Source: Daucus carota subsp. sativus (taxonomy: Eukaryota > Streptophyta > Magnoliopsida > Apiales > Apiaceae). From it: 64,000 nucleotides of DNA. The notes beneath the pieces were generated by a model. The model had not been told where the DNA came from. It made no database searches and saw only the letters and a program-made list of their open reading frames with translations. Shown here in pieces: positions 10,058-22,137 of this stretch (positions within the stretch are counted from its first letter, which is position 1; the number at the start of each line of letters is the position of its first letter). A program made the translations under genes and the position numbers. The DNA lies in contig NC_030383.2 in the NCBI RefSeq assembly GCF_001625215.2, positions 10,366,779 through 10,430,778 on the forward strand. Reading direction: 5' to 3'.

Positions 10058-10806
10058 TAGAGGTGTTCATCAAACCGCCCACACCGCATAAACCGCCCGG
10101 GAACCGCTCCGCACCACACCGCAAAATGCGGTTTTTTTTTGTGTGTGGTGCGGTTGCGGGTTGAAATTTTAACAAACCGCGCGGTGCGGGTTGCGGTTTG
10201 ACATTACACAAGTGCGGTTCAAACCGCACCACACCGCTATTTTCTAATGTATAAAAATATATCACATATAATTATAAATATTTATATTATATGAATAGAT
10301 TATTTATCATGATGTTATCTCCTATGTGTATGTATATATGTTCAAGTTACTCAACTTAATTTTAATAATTTTACAATACGAATTATGGTTACTATTAAGA
10401 CGACAAATTAAATATTATAATTATATTTGTTTTCTATAAAATAACTTGTTAGTGTTGAAATCTTTTCATCTTCATCATTATCATAATCATAACTTAGTTT
10501 ATACTCTTTTTTATGAGTATCGTAACTTTAAATTTGTGTGTGTATATATATTATAAAAATTATTTTCAGATACATATAGTTTAAAATTATATTTATATTT
10601 GTCATTCAAAAGTATTAATTTTTTGAATATATAAACCACGCAACTGCATGAACAACACCACACCGCACCGCAATTTTGTGATGTGATTTACGCAGTTTTT
10701 ATATTACGCGGTGCGGTTGCGGTTTACGATTTTTCCCAAATTGCAGGCGCGGGGTGGTTCGCGGTTTTAAGAAAAGACCGCACCGCACGCACCGTGAACA
10801 CCCCTA
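10058..10806. mobile_element. hAT-type MITE filled with CCGCAC-type repeats
   Basis: Ends are TAGAGGTGTTCA and, on the opposite strand, TAGGGGTGTTCAC. The flanking 8-mers CTTTTGGC and CTTTTAGG match at six of eight positions, consistent with an aged hAT duplication. Both subterminal zones are packed with words such as CCGCAC, GCGGTTT and GTGCGG in both orientations around an AT-rich core. No ORF is meaningful. Confidence 0.75.
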
Positions 10807-10963
10807 CTTTTAGGTAAAATAACATAATTTCTGATTTCAACATTGTTAGTTAAAAAGATTCAACTGTATATAATATTTTCAAATATAAAATCAGCGAACG
10901 CCATACATTAGGACAAATGCATCACATAAAGTGGCATAAATATATGAATTTGACTAATGAGTA

Positions 10964-11214
10964 CTCCCTCCGTCCCCTCCAATTCTTATCATTTGGAATT
11001 GAGTGTTCGGCACGCATTTTAAGCCTCATATAAAATATAGTTATATAACTTTTTTTTATAATTTTCTTTTTCTGTATAAAAATTTAAACATTAGATTTTT
11101 ATTCAAAAAAAGAAAATTTTAAAAATAAGTTATGGAGCTATATTTTATATGAGTCTTAAAATGCGTGCCGAACCCTACATTCTAAACGATAAGAATTGGA
11201 GGGGACGGAGGGAG
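10964..11214. mobile_element. Stowaway MITE, subfamily A (251 bp)
   Basis: Starts CTCCCTCCGTCCCCTCCAAT, ends in the exact inverse complement GGGGACGGAGGGAG, and is flanked by TA at 10962-10963 and 11215-11216. The long inverted repeat extends inwards (AATTCTTATC...GATAAGAATT). A sister copy sits at 40035-40283. Confidence 0.93.
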
Positions 11215-11216
11215 TA

Positions 11217-12990
11217 CGATATAAGAATGAAATTACAAATTAATTATATCTGGATGAAAACGTGCAATGCATGAGGTTAAGTGGTTAACCATGTTCCAGC
11301 TGCTCAATTGCTAATGAGCCCATAATCCCCAGCTCTTCTTCTGTTACTCTGTCTATGATATTAACCTCACCGTTATCTTCATTTCGAAAGCCATAAAAGT
11401 CATGATCAATGCTTTACCAATCCCGGTAAGACATTCCGAGATTAATATTATTTGCAATGCTTGTTTAATTTTTTTTTAAAAAAGTGGTTAACGGTGTGTT
11501 GTCTATTGAGAAAAGGAGTGATTTTGATATATAACTTGCAAACGCCTTCTAGATTCTCGTTTCGTAGACCAGAGGCTCTCTCGTCCATTTATAACTTCTT
11601 ACCAAAGTAACATAAAAATTTGACAATTCATTTTTGTTTTAAACATAACTAACCATCTTAATAGTCGATAGTGACGAGCACGGTCATAACAGTTTTTATA
11701 AAAAAAATTCGTTATGTTCACGGTATCATTTGGTGAATGGTAATATCTTTTTGCCCCATTTGTGTTCAAAAAATTTTATGTCCAACGCAATATAAATTTA
11801 ATAGTCTTTTATATTTAAATTATATTTATGTTCACTAACTTATGCGGACGAATATTTTTTTTGCCCGGGTTCTGTATTATTGCAGCAAATTATTTGCGGT
11901 TTTTTATGGAGCAAATACATTAACACGGGTGACCCCGAATTATCTCATTTGAATTTTATGAAGTCACAGTAATCTCATCTCTCGTCCGTTCTGTGTATCT
12001 GTTTTTCTACCATTTCAACATCTTATTAATGATGCATTATAATTTTATGTATCCATGACAAACTCTCAGCAACTATCTGCTGGATCAGTTGGCGGTAGGT
12101 TTCGCCGAAGCTGCAGCCTGCAGCCATCCAACCTGCTGGGTATTGACTTGTACAGTAGCGCCAGTAGATATGTTATCGGTTTGCTTTGACTAGCTCAGTC
12201 CTTAAATGTGATTGTTGCATATTTTCACTTAAATGCTATTATTATTATTTTCTTCTCTTTTTTTTTCCTTCTTTTAGGACTAAAATGCTAATATTGATCG
12301 CAGATATTATGACGATATGGAGAAAATCGGAAAGTTCTATTCACTTCAAGTGGTTAACTGTAGAAGCAAACATCATATAAAGTTATAACTGCCAAGTTGC
12401 CTCCAAGCCTCCAAGCCAAGCAAATAGACAGGACTATCGGTGTTTAAATCTAAAGTTAAACATTCTAAGTTTATTTCATAACATATTTATATAACTCAAA
12501 TGGTGTGTTTATCTTGTTTTTCTGAGATATCTAGATTCGACTTTCAGCTTAATCTAAAGGCGAGTAATGTCGTTTGATCTCCGACCTTTATTATTAAGTA
12601 TGAAAATATTTGACAATCTTTCCAATACATGAGTGTTTTTGGAATAACTAGTTTAACTTCTTTTGTTACCTTCCAAAAACAAATGTTTGTACGTAGAATG
12701 GTATAAAGAAGTGTTTTTGAAAATAACTAATTTAAACTTCTCCTATTGCCTTCTAAACATTATTTGACTATTTTCTCCATGAGCTCAATTGTAGTAGCAT
12801 AATTAGGATTTCTGAGAGCCGAGCCGATTTAAAATAATTAATGTTATTTTTCCAAAGTCAGCCTAGGATACCGTCATCTGGTTCCGCAACTGCAATTGAC
12901 AATGGGCAATAGTATTTTGATTTGGAAGCTATTGTCCTAATTGTATAGTCTTGAAATTGTCTACAAAACCATGCTAGCACTACCTGTTAG
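11217..12990. other. Gene-free stretch
   Basis: No convincing exon, RNA gene or transposon end was recognised. Sequence is mixed AT-rich DNA with a more balanced patch near 12060-12180, which has no long frame. Confidence 0.5.
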
Positions 12991-13289
12991 ATAAGATCCG
13001 CATCATTTTGAGGCTGATACTCAGACCAGTCCGCCCAATACTGCCATAGATAGACACCACCTAAATTGGAAGCGGTGGACAATATTCTGGTGAGAATTAA
13101 TTATGGGGTTTCAGAGCGTGGCTATGTATTAAAAAGTCTGTTTTTAGTTGGTCCCCTATATCAAATTGTTTCCAGAATCTTATGTGTCGCTTTAAGTTGT
13201 TTTGGGACCATCTCCAATTAATCCGCAACGTCTTAAATTTCAGGCAATGATGGTACCAGCCACCAATCCTTGCATATACTTCAAGATTT

Positions 13290-14092
13290 AGGCAGTTGAG
13301 AGTGTACAGACTGACAATGTATAACATCCCGAATGTATAGTGGAGCAATGGTATGATCTATCAGTATCCAATGAAACATTTGTATGATCATCAAAGAGTG
13401 ATGTTACCTTTGTCCCAATTTTTTTGGCAAATAACATGACAGAAAGATAACTGATTTTAATCGGATGCAGAAGGGTCTTATTATTGTTGGTGGAGTGGAA
13501 CTTCTCACACATTATCAATGAAAATTTGGAAAATGTCTTTGAGTATATACCGTTTTCCATTATTAAATGTGAGGTCCACAAAAAACTGAATGTAAAAGCA
13601 CAAGAGCTGCTCTGACCGATCATAATCTTTGCCTATATTTTTGTAATTTTAGGGATTTCACACAAAACATCAACTGCAATCAAAATAGATCCATGTATGC
13701 ACAACCAATCCACATCATTAATATAGGTAACGAAATAGTTCACATCCCTATCAAAATATGAGTAAAAATATATCTAAAATATTAACCACCATATAAAAAA
13801 ATAGTGAGAAAGAATATAGGTAATCTCGTTGGAGATTTTATAATATTTGAGATAACTGATATAGGTATTCATTAGAGTTGCTCGGTGCATTTAGATTGAT
13901 GTTAGTAGGCATTCCGATTAAAGCTACTTATAGCAACTCTGCCGCATCGTTCAGACATTTAAAGCTAACAGCTCCATACATCCATAGCCTTGAGCTTAGC
14001 GAAATAAGTTCTATAGCGAGAAATATACAAGTTCTAAACCTGAGTTCCTCCAACGCCACAGGATGGTTGTCAACTTATCTCGAGTGCACCTA
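13290..14092 (+). pseudogene. Possible decayed F-box/LRR-type gene fragments
   Basis: Three separated plus-strand patches read like leucine-rich-repeat segments of plant F-box/FBD proteins: about 13290-13348 (RQLRVYRLTMYNIPNV, then a stop), about 13508-13617 (HIINENLENVFEYIPFSII and on to VKAQELL) and 13878-14092 (FRHLKLTAPYIHSLELSE and VLNLSSS). They are interrupted by stops and lie in different frames, and no F-box is seen. The resemblance is weak and rests only on the hydrophobic spacing and the APYxxSLEL motif, so random frames remain possible. Confidence 0.3.
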
Positions 14093-15032
14093 AAATAACA
14101 CCAGTAATTAATTCTTCTTAATCGATCTGCTAATAATATTGTCATACATCTTTTGTTTGGATGGCAGCCGGTAGCGGGAAGTGTTCCACAGCTTAACACA
14201 TTTGGACTGGAGGAGCAGGGTTAAAGCAGTCCAAGACACTATAGACACACTCTAGACAGTTTGTTAGAAGCTCTAGTAGCTTGAAGGTTTCTGGGCAGGT
14301 CTATAAGCCATAAAGGCAAAACCGCAGGGAAATCTTGCATATGTACAACTTTGTTCATGTAGCAGCTAGCCAGCCCCTTTCAAGCAATTCCTTAACATAA
14401 CTCGTCTATCAGATAAACTGTATACCAATCATGCAGATGATAAAATCAAAAATTAGATGCTTCCAGCCACTAGGTGCTAGGCAGTTCCCTTCTTCAGCAG
14501 CAGGAACCCTTTTCTTCCCTGTTTTGAAAGCAAATATTTGGCATAACAACAATATGTAAATGACATTTTAAGATTTAATCATGTACTCTGTGGTAAATTT
14601 CAAGCATATAACAAAAGTTACTAGTTACTACTTACTACCAAGTTCTCTTTCAAGAAAATGCCAGTCTTGGCAAGTCCATCCATTTGCTAAGCTTTAAAGA
14701 CTTTTACTTGAAGGAAACATCCTGATCTAACAGTATCATTCTCACTATACACATTTAATAGGCAAATAGATGAAATACTAAACATACAAAACTGAAAATA
14801 ATAATGTAAAATAATAATTACATGTTGCGATACTAACATTATTTTTTTTGGCTAGCCAGATTACAAACTAACTGAAATATGTGCACATTTTCTATTTTTC
14901 TTAATTCAGGTCTGACAAGCAAAGAAAAAGATTCTTATAACTACTCTGTCTTATTCATACAAAATTATCAGAAACATAGCCTAATTCTTCTCTAATTCAC
15001 TACTTGTGTTATACACTAACATTATTCAACAT

Positions 15033-15470
15033 TGAAGTGAAGACCAATCAATTCATGTCAAACTTTGAAGTGATAATAAATAGTACAGTTGACTCCCTAT
15101 TTGATGCTGGTTTGTACATGACAGGAAACAAAGGCATTCATGTTAAAGTGAAAGGTAGAGTAATCAATTGTATAATAAAGTGATAATGCATTGTAAGGTT
15201 GAGCAAACACTTCATGCTGGTGGCATGCTTGATTGGACAAATCAAGACACAAAATTAAAGTGAAGGAAATATCATTGTACATCAAAGTGATAATGAATCA
15301 TAAAGTTGAATTTACACAGAAGGAATGTGACATATGCTTGTTTGGACAAATCAAGACACAAAATTGAAGTGAAAGAAAAATCATTGTACATCAAAGTGAT
15401 TATGAATCATAAAATTGAGTTTACACCGAAGTAATGTGACATATGCTTGTTTGGACAAATAAAGAAAAAA
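15033..15470. repeat. Tandem repeat, unit 108-109 bp, about four copies
   Basis: The marker ATCATTGTACATCAAAGTGA starts at 15271 and again at 15380, with diverged forms at 15163 (AATTGTATAATAAAGTGATA) and about 15047. Similarity falls steadily from right to left, as in an old array with the youngest duplication on the right. The words TTTGGACAAATCAAG and AATGTGACATATGCTTG recur at the same spacing. Confidence 0.8.
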
Positions 15471-15768
15471 GGTAAGGTTTTCAAGAAGGAGATTGTTAGA
15501 TGAATAACTATGTCCTTAAAGTCTTGTTAATGTTGATAATCAGTAGCTATGCAACCCTGCAATTTTCAAAGTGCAGTGCCTCCCTAATTTTCACTCAAGA
15601 CTCTGAATAGTCGATGATTTTTTATTTAAAGAATAATTGAGTAGCCAGAGGCATCAAGTTCTAATTTGCAGAAGAGGTGTGAATTAAAAAAAACACGTGT
15701 CTTGTCTTATTGTTTGTATGATGATAACATGTTAAATGACTAACAGTCCGGACCTTGTGTCCTATAAT

Positions 15769-15990
15769 ATCATGTTACATGACAACCTCTCGTGAAACCT
15801 TAAGGTGTTGGCAGAATTCACTAAAGTAAATAAATTTCAGGATGAGATTCGCTAGGAGGGAACTCAAACCACACCAATAATGCATAGGCACAACATAAAT
15901 ACCATGTTACATGGCAACCTCTTGTGAAACCTTAAGGTTTTGGCAGAATTCACAAATGTCTATGGATTTCAGGATGAGATTCAATAATAA
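15769..15990. repeat. Direct duplication of about 88 bp, spacing 132 bp
   Basis: CATGTTACATG(A/G)CAACCTCT recurs at 15771 and 15903, followed in both copies by GTGAAACCTTAAGGT, TTGGCAGAATTCAC and TTTCAGGATGAGATTC. The copies differ at scattered bases. Function unknown. Confidence 0.75.
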
Positions 15991-16206
15991 GAAATTTATA
16001 AGCACAACATCGAGCACCAAAATTTATGATAAACTCAGATTGTCTAATAGCCTTAGATAAGTAATGTTACAGCTACAACTCAACCCCTAATTCCGAAACA
16101 ACGATCTCCGAAACTAAACGATACAATCAAGAAACACCAATTGTTTCCCCAGATCAAAAATGAGAACACATTGCTGCAATCAAACAACAAATGCAATTCA
16201 ATCAAT

Positions 16207-16515
16207 TCACCGGTGACCAGTGATCAAAGTTTCGATAAACCTCAAACCATCGAATCTTGGAGCAAAGGCAGCACCGCCCTTCGATGAATTTCCCCCATTC
16301 CTCCCAGAAACATCATCCTGCGAAAAAACAAGAACCCCATCTATCAAATACATAGAAACTATAAAAAAATAAATATAAATCTAAATCTTGTTTACAATAT
16401 ATGATACCTGAGGAGATGAAAAGTGAATCTGGGAATTGGGGTTGTGATAAACGGCAGATGAAATAGCAGTGACGGAGGCTGCAGCTGCAACAAAGATCCC
16501 TGATTTCTTCATCAT
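16207..16515 (-). CDS. Small conserved plant protein of unknown function, 72 aa
   Basis: Two exons joined in phase 0 on the minus strand: 16408-16515 and 16317-16207, with a 90-bp GT-AG intron (donor CAG/GTATCA, acceptor CGCAG/GATG). The product starts MMKKSGIFVAAAASVTAISS, an alanine-rich hydrophobic N-terminus resembling a signal or organelle-targeting segment. It continues through a low-complexity linker (VSGRNGGNSSKGG) and ends FAPRFDGLRFIETLITGHR. From memory, this C-terminal pattern recurs in short uncharacterised plant proteins; that is recollection, not a search. The gene is shorter than most annotation cut-offs and easily missed because neither exon exceeds 111 bp. No function is claimed. 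The second methionine could also be the start. Confidence 0.75.
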
Positions 16516-17763
16516 GCTCCTGTTAAAATATATATGAAGATTTGGCGTATATTACACACAGGGTTGAGATCTGAAAGGAGGGAGGTAGTGAACAAAGAAA
16601 AAGAAATACTGGCTGAGAGTATTTCTTTTCCTTGGCTCAAAACTCAACTTGTGATTTCCAACCAGATGTGATGTAGGCCTTTATCTAGTTTTCGAACCCT
16701 AATGTTTTCCTCGTCACCGCGTCTTCTGATAATAAAATACAGAGCAGAAAATTGATATAAAAACGAAATCTATTATATATCTAATAGACCAACTATGAGT
16801 AATTTAAATCAAAATGACTAAACTACCCTTGCTCATTATACATAATTTAATTCAAAAAGACCAGACTACCCTTACTCACTATTAATATTTACTTTTAATA
16901 CCAACCTATTTATTAGACATTAATGTCTCTTCATTAATATGCATTAATTACTTTATAATCATTTTTAAAATTTTAATTTCTCTTCACAAATTTTGTAAAT
17001 TTTTATATTTTGCATGATTTTCGACCCATTATTCAAATTTCTGACCAATTAGACATCGATTAAACGGATTTTACCAAATCGGATCAAAATCCGTCCGACT
17101 ATTGATTAATAGGTTAACTCGGCCAATTTTTAGAATGTTTAATTGTTATTATTTAATAAAATTATATACATATGTATTAGAATAACTATAAATAATATAT
17201 ATAACTATATGACAAAACTCTAATTCGGCAAGAATCTCATTTTTCATATTAAATTTTCAATAATTTTAGGTGAGTGGTAATTTAATTATATAATTTTATA
17301 TAGTGTACTATATTTTTTGTATTTATATTTTAATAAATATCATAATAGTGAGGATATGTGTACATATATACATCAATATAGAGTGTATTTGGGTAAATCT
17401 TATGAAAAGTGACTTACTTTTTAAAATAAAAAAAGTGGACTATTTGTGAGAAGTGAGTCAATACTTATAAGTGATTAAAGTGTTTGAAAAAAAATTGAAG
17501 TCCTCAAAAAAAGTTAGAATTTGAAGTTCCTATGCGTGCTTGTGACTTTTTACACAAACAGGTCAAAAAAAACATATGACTATTTTAGAAAAAAAAGCCA
17601 GAAGCAAGGACAGATATACACATAATATGACTTAAAATACAAATAAATATTAAATTGAAATTAAATTTACAAATAATCTCAATTTAAAAAAGATGAAAAA
17701 AGAATATGAGATACATTAATTTAATTCAAAACGACCAATTTACCCTTCGCTCATTATACAATA

Positions 17764-18423
17764 CTAGCCTTTAACCCCGTGCAAAGCACGGGCGGGTATA
17801 TGATTCATAATTTATTAATTATAATTTAATTTTTAACACCATTTTATTAGTATTTTAGTATTAATAAATTGGATTTTAGTTAAATTATATTAACCAACTC
17901 GTTATATCTTCTAACGGAAATTTAGCTTTCACAGTTTATTATCTATCTATAAATATTTTTCTATATTAATATGTGACAGTTTATTATTCAATTTAAATCA
18001 AATTTTTCATATTTCATATATCTTCATATGTTACGTAATGGCTCGTGTTTGTAATGAAATAGAATACGTAAGTGTTAAATTTCGAGTAGAATACGTTATA
18101 ATTAAAAAGTAGCGTCTTTAATTGTTTATATGTATTTTAGACAAAAGATATTCAAAATTGTATATTTATAATTAGTTATACGTTTATCCATAAGTAATTT
18201 TTAATATTAATATATGTTATTAACAGTAGTTTCACCTTTTTTTAACTAATTATTATAAATTATATTTAAAAAGATATTAGTATATATAAGGAGTGTTTTT
18301 AGTATATGAAACTGTTTAATAGATATCTACTTGTAGACTTTTAGTTTTAGAGGAGAGTACCGAACCAAAATTTTGTACGACTACAAATTATACCTATGTT
18401 GGCTTTTTATAGTATAGTATAGA
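17764..18423 (-). mobile_element. Non-autonomous Helitron, copy 1 (660 bp)
   Basis: On the minus strand it starts TCTATACTATACTATAAAAA and ends with a hairpin CCCGTGCTTTGCACGGG, about ten bases, then CTAG. The flanking bases are A and T, the expected Helitron AT insertion site, and there is no duplication. The ends match copies at 42577-42889 and 62560-63209. No Rep/helicase coding sequence is present. Confidence 0.8.
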
Positions 18424-19185
18424 TTTATATATATAAAGGTTATTATTGACTTTTAAGTTTTAACACTAATGTATTTATTAGACATTAATGTCTAATCATT
18501 GTAAATTAATTCGATATGACTAATATACCCTTCTCTTAATACACATATTTTAATATATATATATAAAAGTTATTATTGACTTTTAATACTAACGCATTTA
18601 TTATACATTAATGTCTAAGCAAGGTATTTATTATACACATTAATTATAACATGATCATTATTTGAAATTATTTTAATATTATACATATAAATAATATATA
18701 TCTAATCATTTTTAAAATTTTAAATTTTCTCCACAAATTTTGTAAATTTTAATATTCTACCTGATTTTTGACTGATTAATCCAATGTTGACCAATTAATC
18801 ATCGATTTAATCGAATTTTACCAAATCGTATTAAAAATTCGTCTGTTATCGATTATTCGGTTAATCGGCCGATTTTTAGAATATTTAATTATTGTGATTT
18901 AATAAAATTATATATATGATTTAATAAAATCATATATATGATTTTTTAACTATACGACAAAGACTCTGATTCGACAAGAATCTTATTTGTTTTTATCAAA
19001 TTTTCAATAATTTTAGGTGAATGATAATTTAATTATAGAATAAAATTTTAAATAGTGTATATTTTTTATATTTACATTTTAATAAATATCATCATAGTAA
19101 GGATATATGTACATTTAGACATCAAGATAATAAGAATTAAAATACAAGTAAATATAAATTTAAATTATATATAGGGAAATTCTTG

Positions 19186-19310
19186 ATGGTACCCTCGTAG
19201 AAGTGGTTTTTTTCAATGGTACCATCGCATTTTTGACTTCAACCGATGGTACGTTCGTACTTTTAATTTACTCTCTATGGTACACTCGTGTACTTTTTAT
19301 TTACTCTCTA
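19186..19310. repeat. Short-unit tandem repeat, ATGGTACNNTCG every 30-31 bp
   Basis: ATGGTACCCTCG at 19186, ATGGTACCATCG at 19216, ATGGTACGTTCG at 19246 and ATGGTACACTCG at 19277. The 12-base core is kept while the spacers diverge. It has no coding sense. Confidence 0.75.
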
Positions 19311-19510
19311 TTGATTACAAACTTAAAACAAATTGTATATTTGAAATCCTTGCGAAAAGTTACATAAAATAGACCCTTAAATTATGTAAAACAGAGTCAA
19401 AATGATGGTATTCTTTCTGAGCAGTTCTTTCTGAGCAGTTTAATGTTCGATCGTAGGTGAAGGTATACTCTTTTGTCATAGTCAAAACTCTAAGCTGACG
19501 ATTGCTGCGC

Positions 19511-19774
19511 GGCTGCTGACATAATGAGATGTTATATTTCCAATTGTGTTTAAACATCATGTAATATATACTATAATTGATGATAAAAGAAGCAGTTTGG
19601 CTGCTGACATAATGAGATGTTATATTTCCAATTGTGTTTAAACATCATGTAATATATACTGTAGTTGATTATAAAAGAAGCAGTTTGGCTGCTGACATAA
19701 TGAGATGTTATATTTCCAATTGTGTTTAAACATCATGTAATATATACCATAGTTGATGATAAAAGAAGCAGTTT
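19511..19774. repeat. Minisatellite, three copies of an 88-bp unit
   Basis: GGCTGCTGACATAATGAG begins at 19511, 19599 and 19687. The copies are almost identical, differing at a few bases near the CTATAATTGATG/CTGTAGTTGATT/CCATAGTTGATG part. All three contain ATATTTCCAATTGTG and AAACATCATG. Confidence 0.9.
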
Positions 19775-20539
19775 GGCCAAGCATCCCGGTACATGGTCTA
19801 ATGACCAGAAGCCTGAAATAGTGATTAGCCGGTAACTATTTTTTTTATTCTATATATCTAAGTATCTGACACATACTTGTAGCAGTAAAATCGAATCTTG
19901 ATCAATTTAATCCAAAATGACTAAACTATCCTTTACTCAAAATACATTCAGTTTGTTCAACTCGATCATTGGTGTAGATGCCGTATGACTTTCTATTATT
20001 AGATTAACACCTTTGTTTCAAAAAAAAGAAGAAGATATTTTTCATTCACAAAATTTGAACGTACGTCTATAAAAAAAAAAGAAAAGATTGGGAAAATAAA
20101 AAATTTTAAAAATGATTAGATATATATTATTCATATGTATAATATTAAATTAATTCCAAAATCATGTTATAATTAATGTATATTAATGATTGGACATTAA
20201 TGTCTAATAAAATAAGTTAGTTTTAAAAGTCAATAATGGCCTCTCTATATATAAAAATATGTATTTTGATATTCCAGTCAATGGACTGGCTTGATGTATA
20301 ATGTAGGAATTAAGTATCTATGGGGCTATGTTTGGCTACGAAAGTTAAGCCTTAATGTTTATTTGTTTTTATAAAAATGTATATTTTATAATTTTTTGGA
20401 TATATCATATATAATTATGATTTAATAATAAATAAATAAATATTTAGTGTTGTAAAAAGCGGGAATCAGAAAATCAACGATTAATCAGAATGATTAATAG
20501 GATCATTATTCAGAATTAATTTAATATTATATATGTAAA

Positions 20540-20574
<35 letters not shown>

Positions 20575-20845
20575 CATTTTTAAAATTTTAATTTTTCCCC
20601 AAAATTTTTGTAAATTTTTAATATTCTACCTGATTTTCGACCCTATTAATCCAATTTTCGACCAATTAGTCATCGATTTAACCGAATTTTAATATATTTT
20701 TTGTATTTATATTTTTAATAAATATCATAAAAGTGAGGATATGTGTATATACAGACATCAACATACTATGATTTAAAATACAAATAAATATAAAAAAAGA
20801 TAAATAACGAGATATAACATATATTGAAGAAAGTGATTTAAAGCA

Positions 20846-20875
20846 ACCCGTGCTTTGCACGGGTTAAGAAGCTAG
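20846..20875 (+). mobile_element. 3' terminus of a plus-strand Helitron
   Basis: The hairpin AACCCGTGCTTTGCACGGGTT is followed by AAGAAG and CTAG, with T next: a Helitron 3' end in the opposite orientation to copy 1. Its 5' end could not be fixed in the AT-rich sequence upstream. Confidence 0.65.
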
Positions 20876-21071
20876 TTGAACTGAAATCAGAAAATCAGAT
20901 TTTAATTGATGCGGTTCTGATTATTTATTGCAACCGGACTGAATAAAATCGAATCAAACTAATTATTAAAATAAATAAATATATAATTCATATATTTATT
21001 AAACTGAATATGTTTTAAAATTCACAATATATACACCGATATCCGGATTGTACGTCGTTCTTTAGTTAGTA

Positions 21072-21352
21072 CTCCCTCCGTCCCATTCATTTCTTTACAC
21101 TTTTCTTTTTGGGATGTCCTACCTAATTCTTTACATTTCAAAACTTACCAAAAATAGTCAATGGGTCCCACCACTTCTCCACTTTTCTTTCCTTTTCACA
21201 CTACTTTTACTCCACTATCTTCTTTTTATACATTAAAAATCAATAGGTCCCACCACTTTACCCACTTTTCTTCCTTTTTTCCACTACTTTATGCATATTC
21301 CTTGACCTCCGTGCCCAACCCATTTGATAAGAAATGGGTGGGACGGAGGGAG
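21072..21352. mobile_element. Stowaway MITE, subfamily B (281 bp)
   Basis: Starts CTCCCTCCGTCCCATTCATT, ends GGGTGGGACGGAGGGAG, TA flanks at 21070-21071 and 21353-21354. A close copy of the same length lies at 24489-24769. Confidence 0.93.
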
Positions 21353-21393
21353 TAGTTGCCTAGTTGGGCTTGTATTTTGCTGATAGTCAAAAC

Positions 21394-22137
21394 TAGGGGT
21401 GAACAAAAAACCGTTTAACCCGCAAAACCGACCCAACCTGCATCTTATTTCGGCCGACCAAACCGAACCGTTCCAAACCGAAAAGTAATTGGGTTCGTTT
21501 TTTATTAACCCGAATAGATTGGGTTGGGTCAGGGTTTTTAATTTTTTAACCCCCACCCAACCCAACCCAACCCGTTTAAAATAACATAGTCCAGTAGTCT
21601 ATGCTTCTAGTTCATAGCTTGTTATTATGTTAATTTCTCTATAAATATTGATAAATTTATTAATAATAGTTCGTAACCATCCTTAGATTATTATGCAAAT
21701 GCAAGGTGTTTGTCTATTTAACCACATTATGTATGTAGCTTAGTAGTTTAAATCTGTTTGTTTATTTTGTACTTGTTAATCACCGTAGCAGAGAGTGATG
21801 GAGTTGAAAAGCAAATGCTGCAATTTACTACTAGTACATCTATGTCTCTGGGACTGGGATTGAGTCCAGATTTTTGAAATGTTGCAATGTGTTTCTGCAA
21901 CGTGTAGTCTATTTAAACTACTAAGCTACATACAAATTGTGTATGTGTGTTTTTAATTTTGACAGGATAAAACCCGATAAACCCGACCCTACCCAACCCA
22001 ACCCGACGTATGAATAATAGGGTTGGGTTGGAAATATTTATGAGGATTAACGGGTTCGAATTTTTATAACCCGATTAAATTGGGTTGGGTTGAATTTTTG
22101 CCCCTAACCCGGCCAACCCAACCCGTGTTCACCCCAA
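21394..22137. mobile_element. hAT-type MITE filled with ACCCA/GGGTT repeats
   Basis: Ends TAGGGGTGAACA and, on the opposite strand, TTGGGGTGAACAC. It is flanked by a perfect 8-bp duplication GTCAAAAC at 21386-21393 and 22138-22145. Subterminal regions are dense in AACCC and GGGTTGGGTT words around an AT-rich centre. 744 bp, non-coding. Confidence 0.9.

Larger units (their letters stand above)
14100..16206. other. Non-coding stretch downstream of the small gene, with tandem repeats
   Basis: No coding exon could be supported. It holds a tandem array at 15033-15470 and a second direct duplication at about 15769-15860 and 15901-15990. Part of it may be the 3' end of the minus-strand gene at 16207-16515. 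Confidence 0.5.
16760..20880. repeat. Nest of related AT-rich dispersed repeats (Helitron-rich)
   Basis: A segment of about 200 bp recurs at about 16955-17110, 18700-18860 and 20570-20690 (markers TAATCATTTTTAAAATTTTAA, TTCGACC/TTGACC and CATCGATTTAA) and again in reverse at about 20090-20230. The word TTATTAGACATTAATGTCT also recurs. One Helitron (17764-18423) sits inside a copy, and the terminal hairpin of another ends at 20875. No gene is present. Fragments like the large MITE at 40.5-41.2 kb occur near 17385-17600. Confidence 0.65.

Noticed and set aside
10014..10265. 83-codon minus-strand frame with arginine- and proline-rich sequence
   Set aside because: It is a translation of the CCGCAC repeats inside the hAT MITE.
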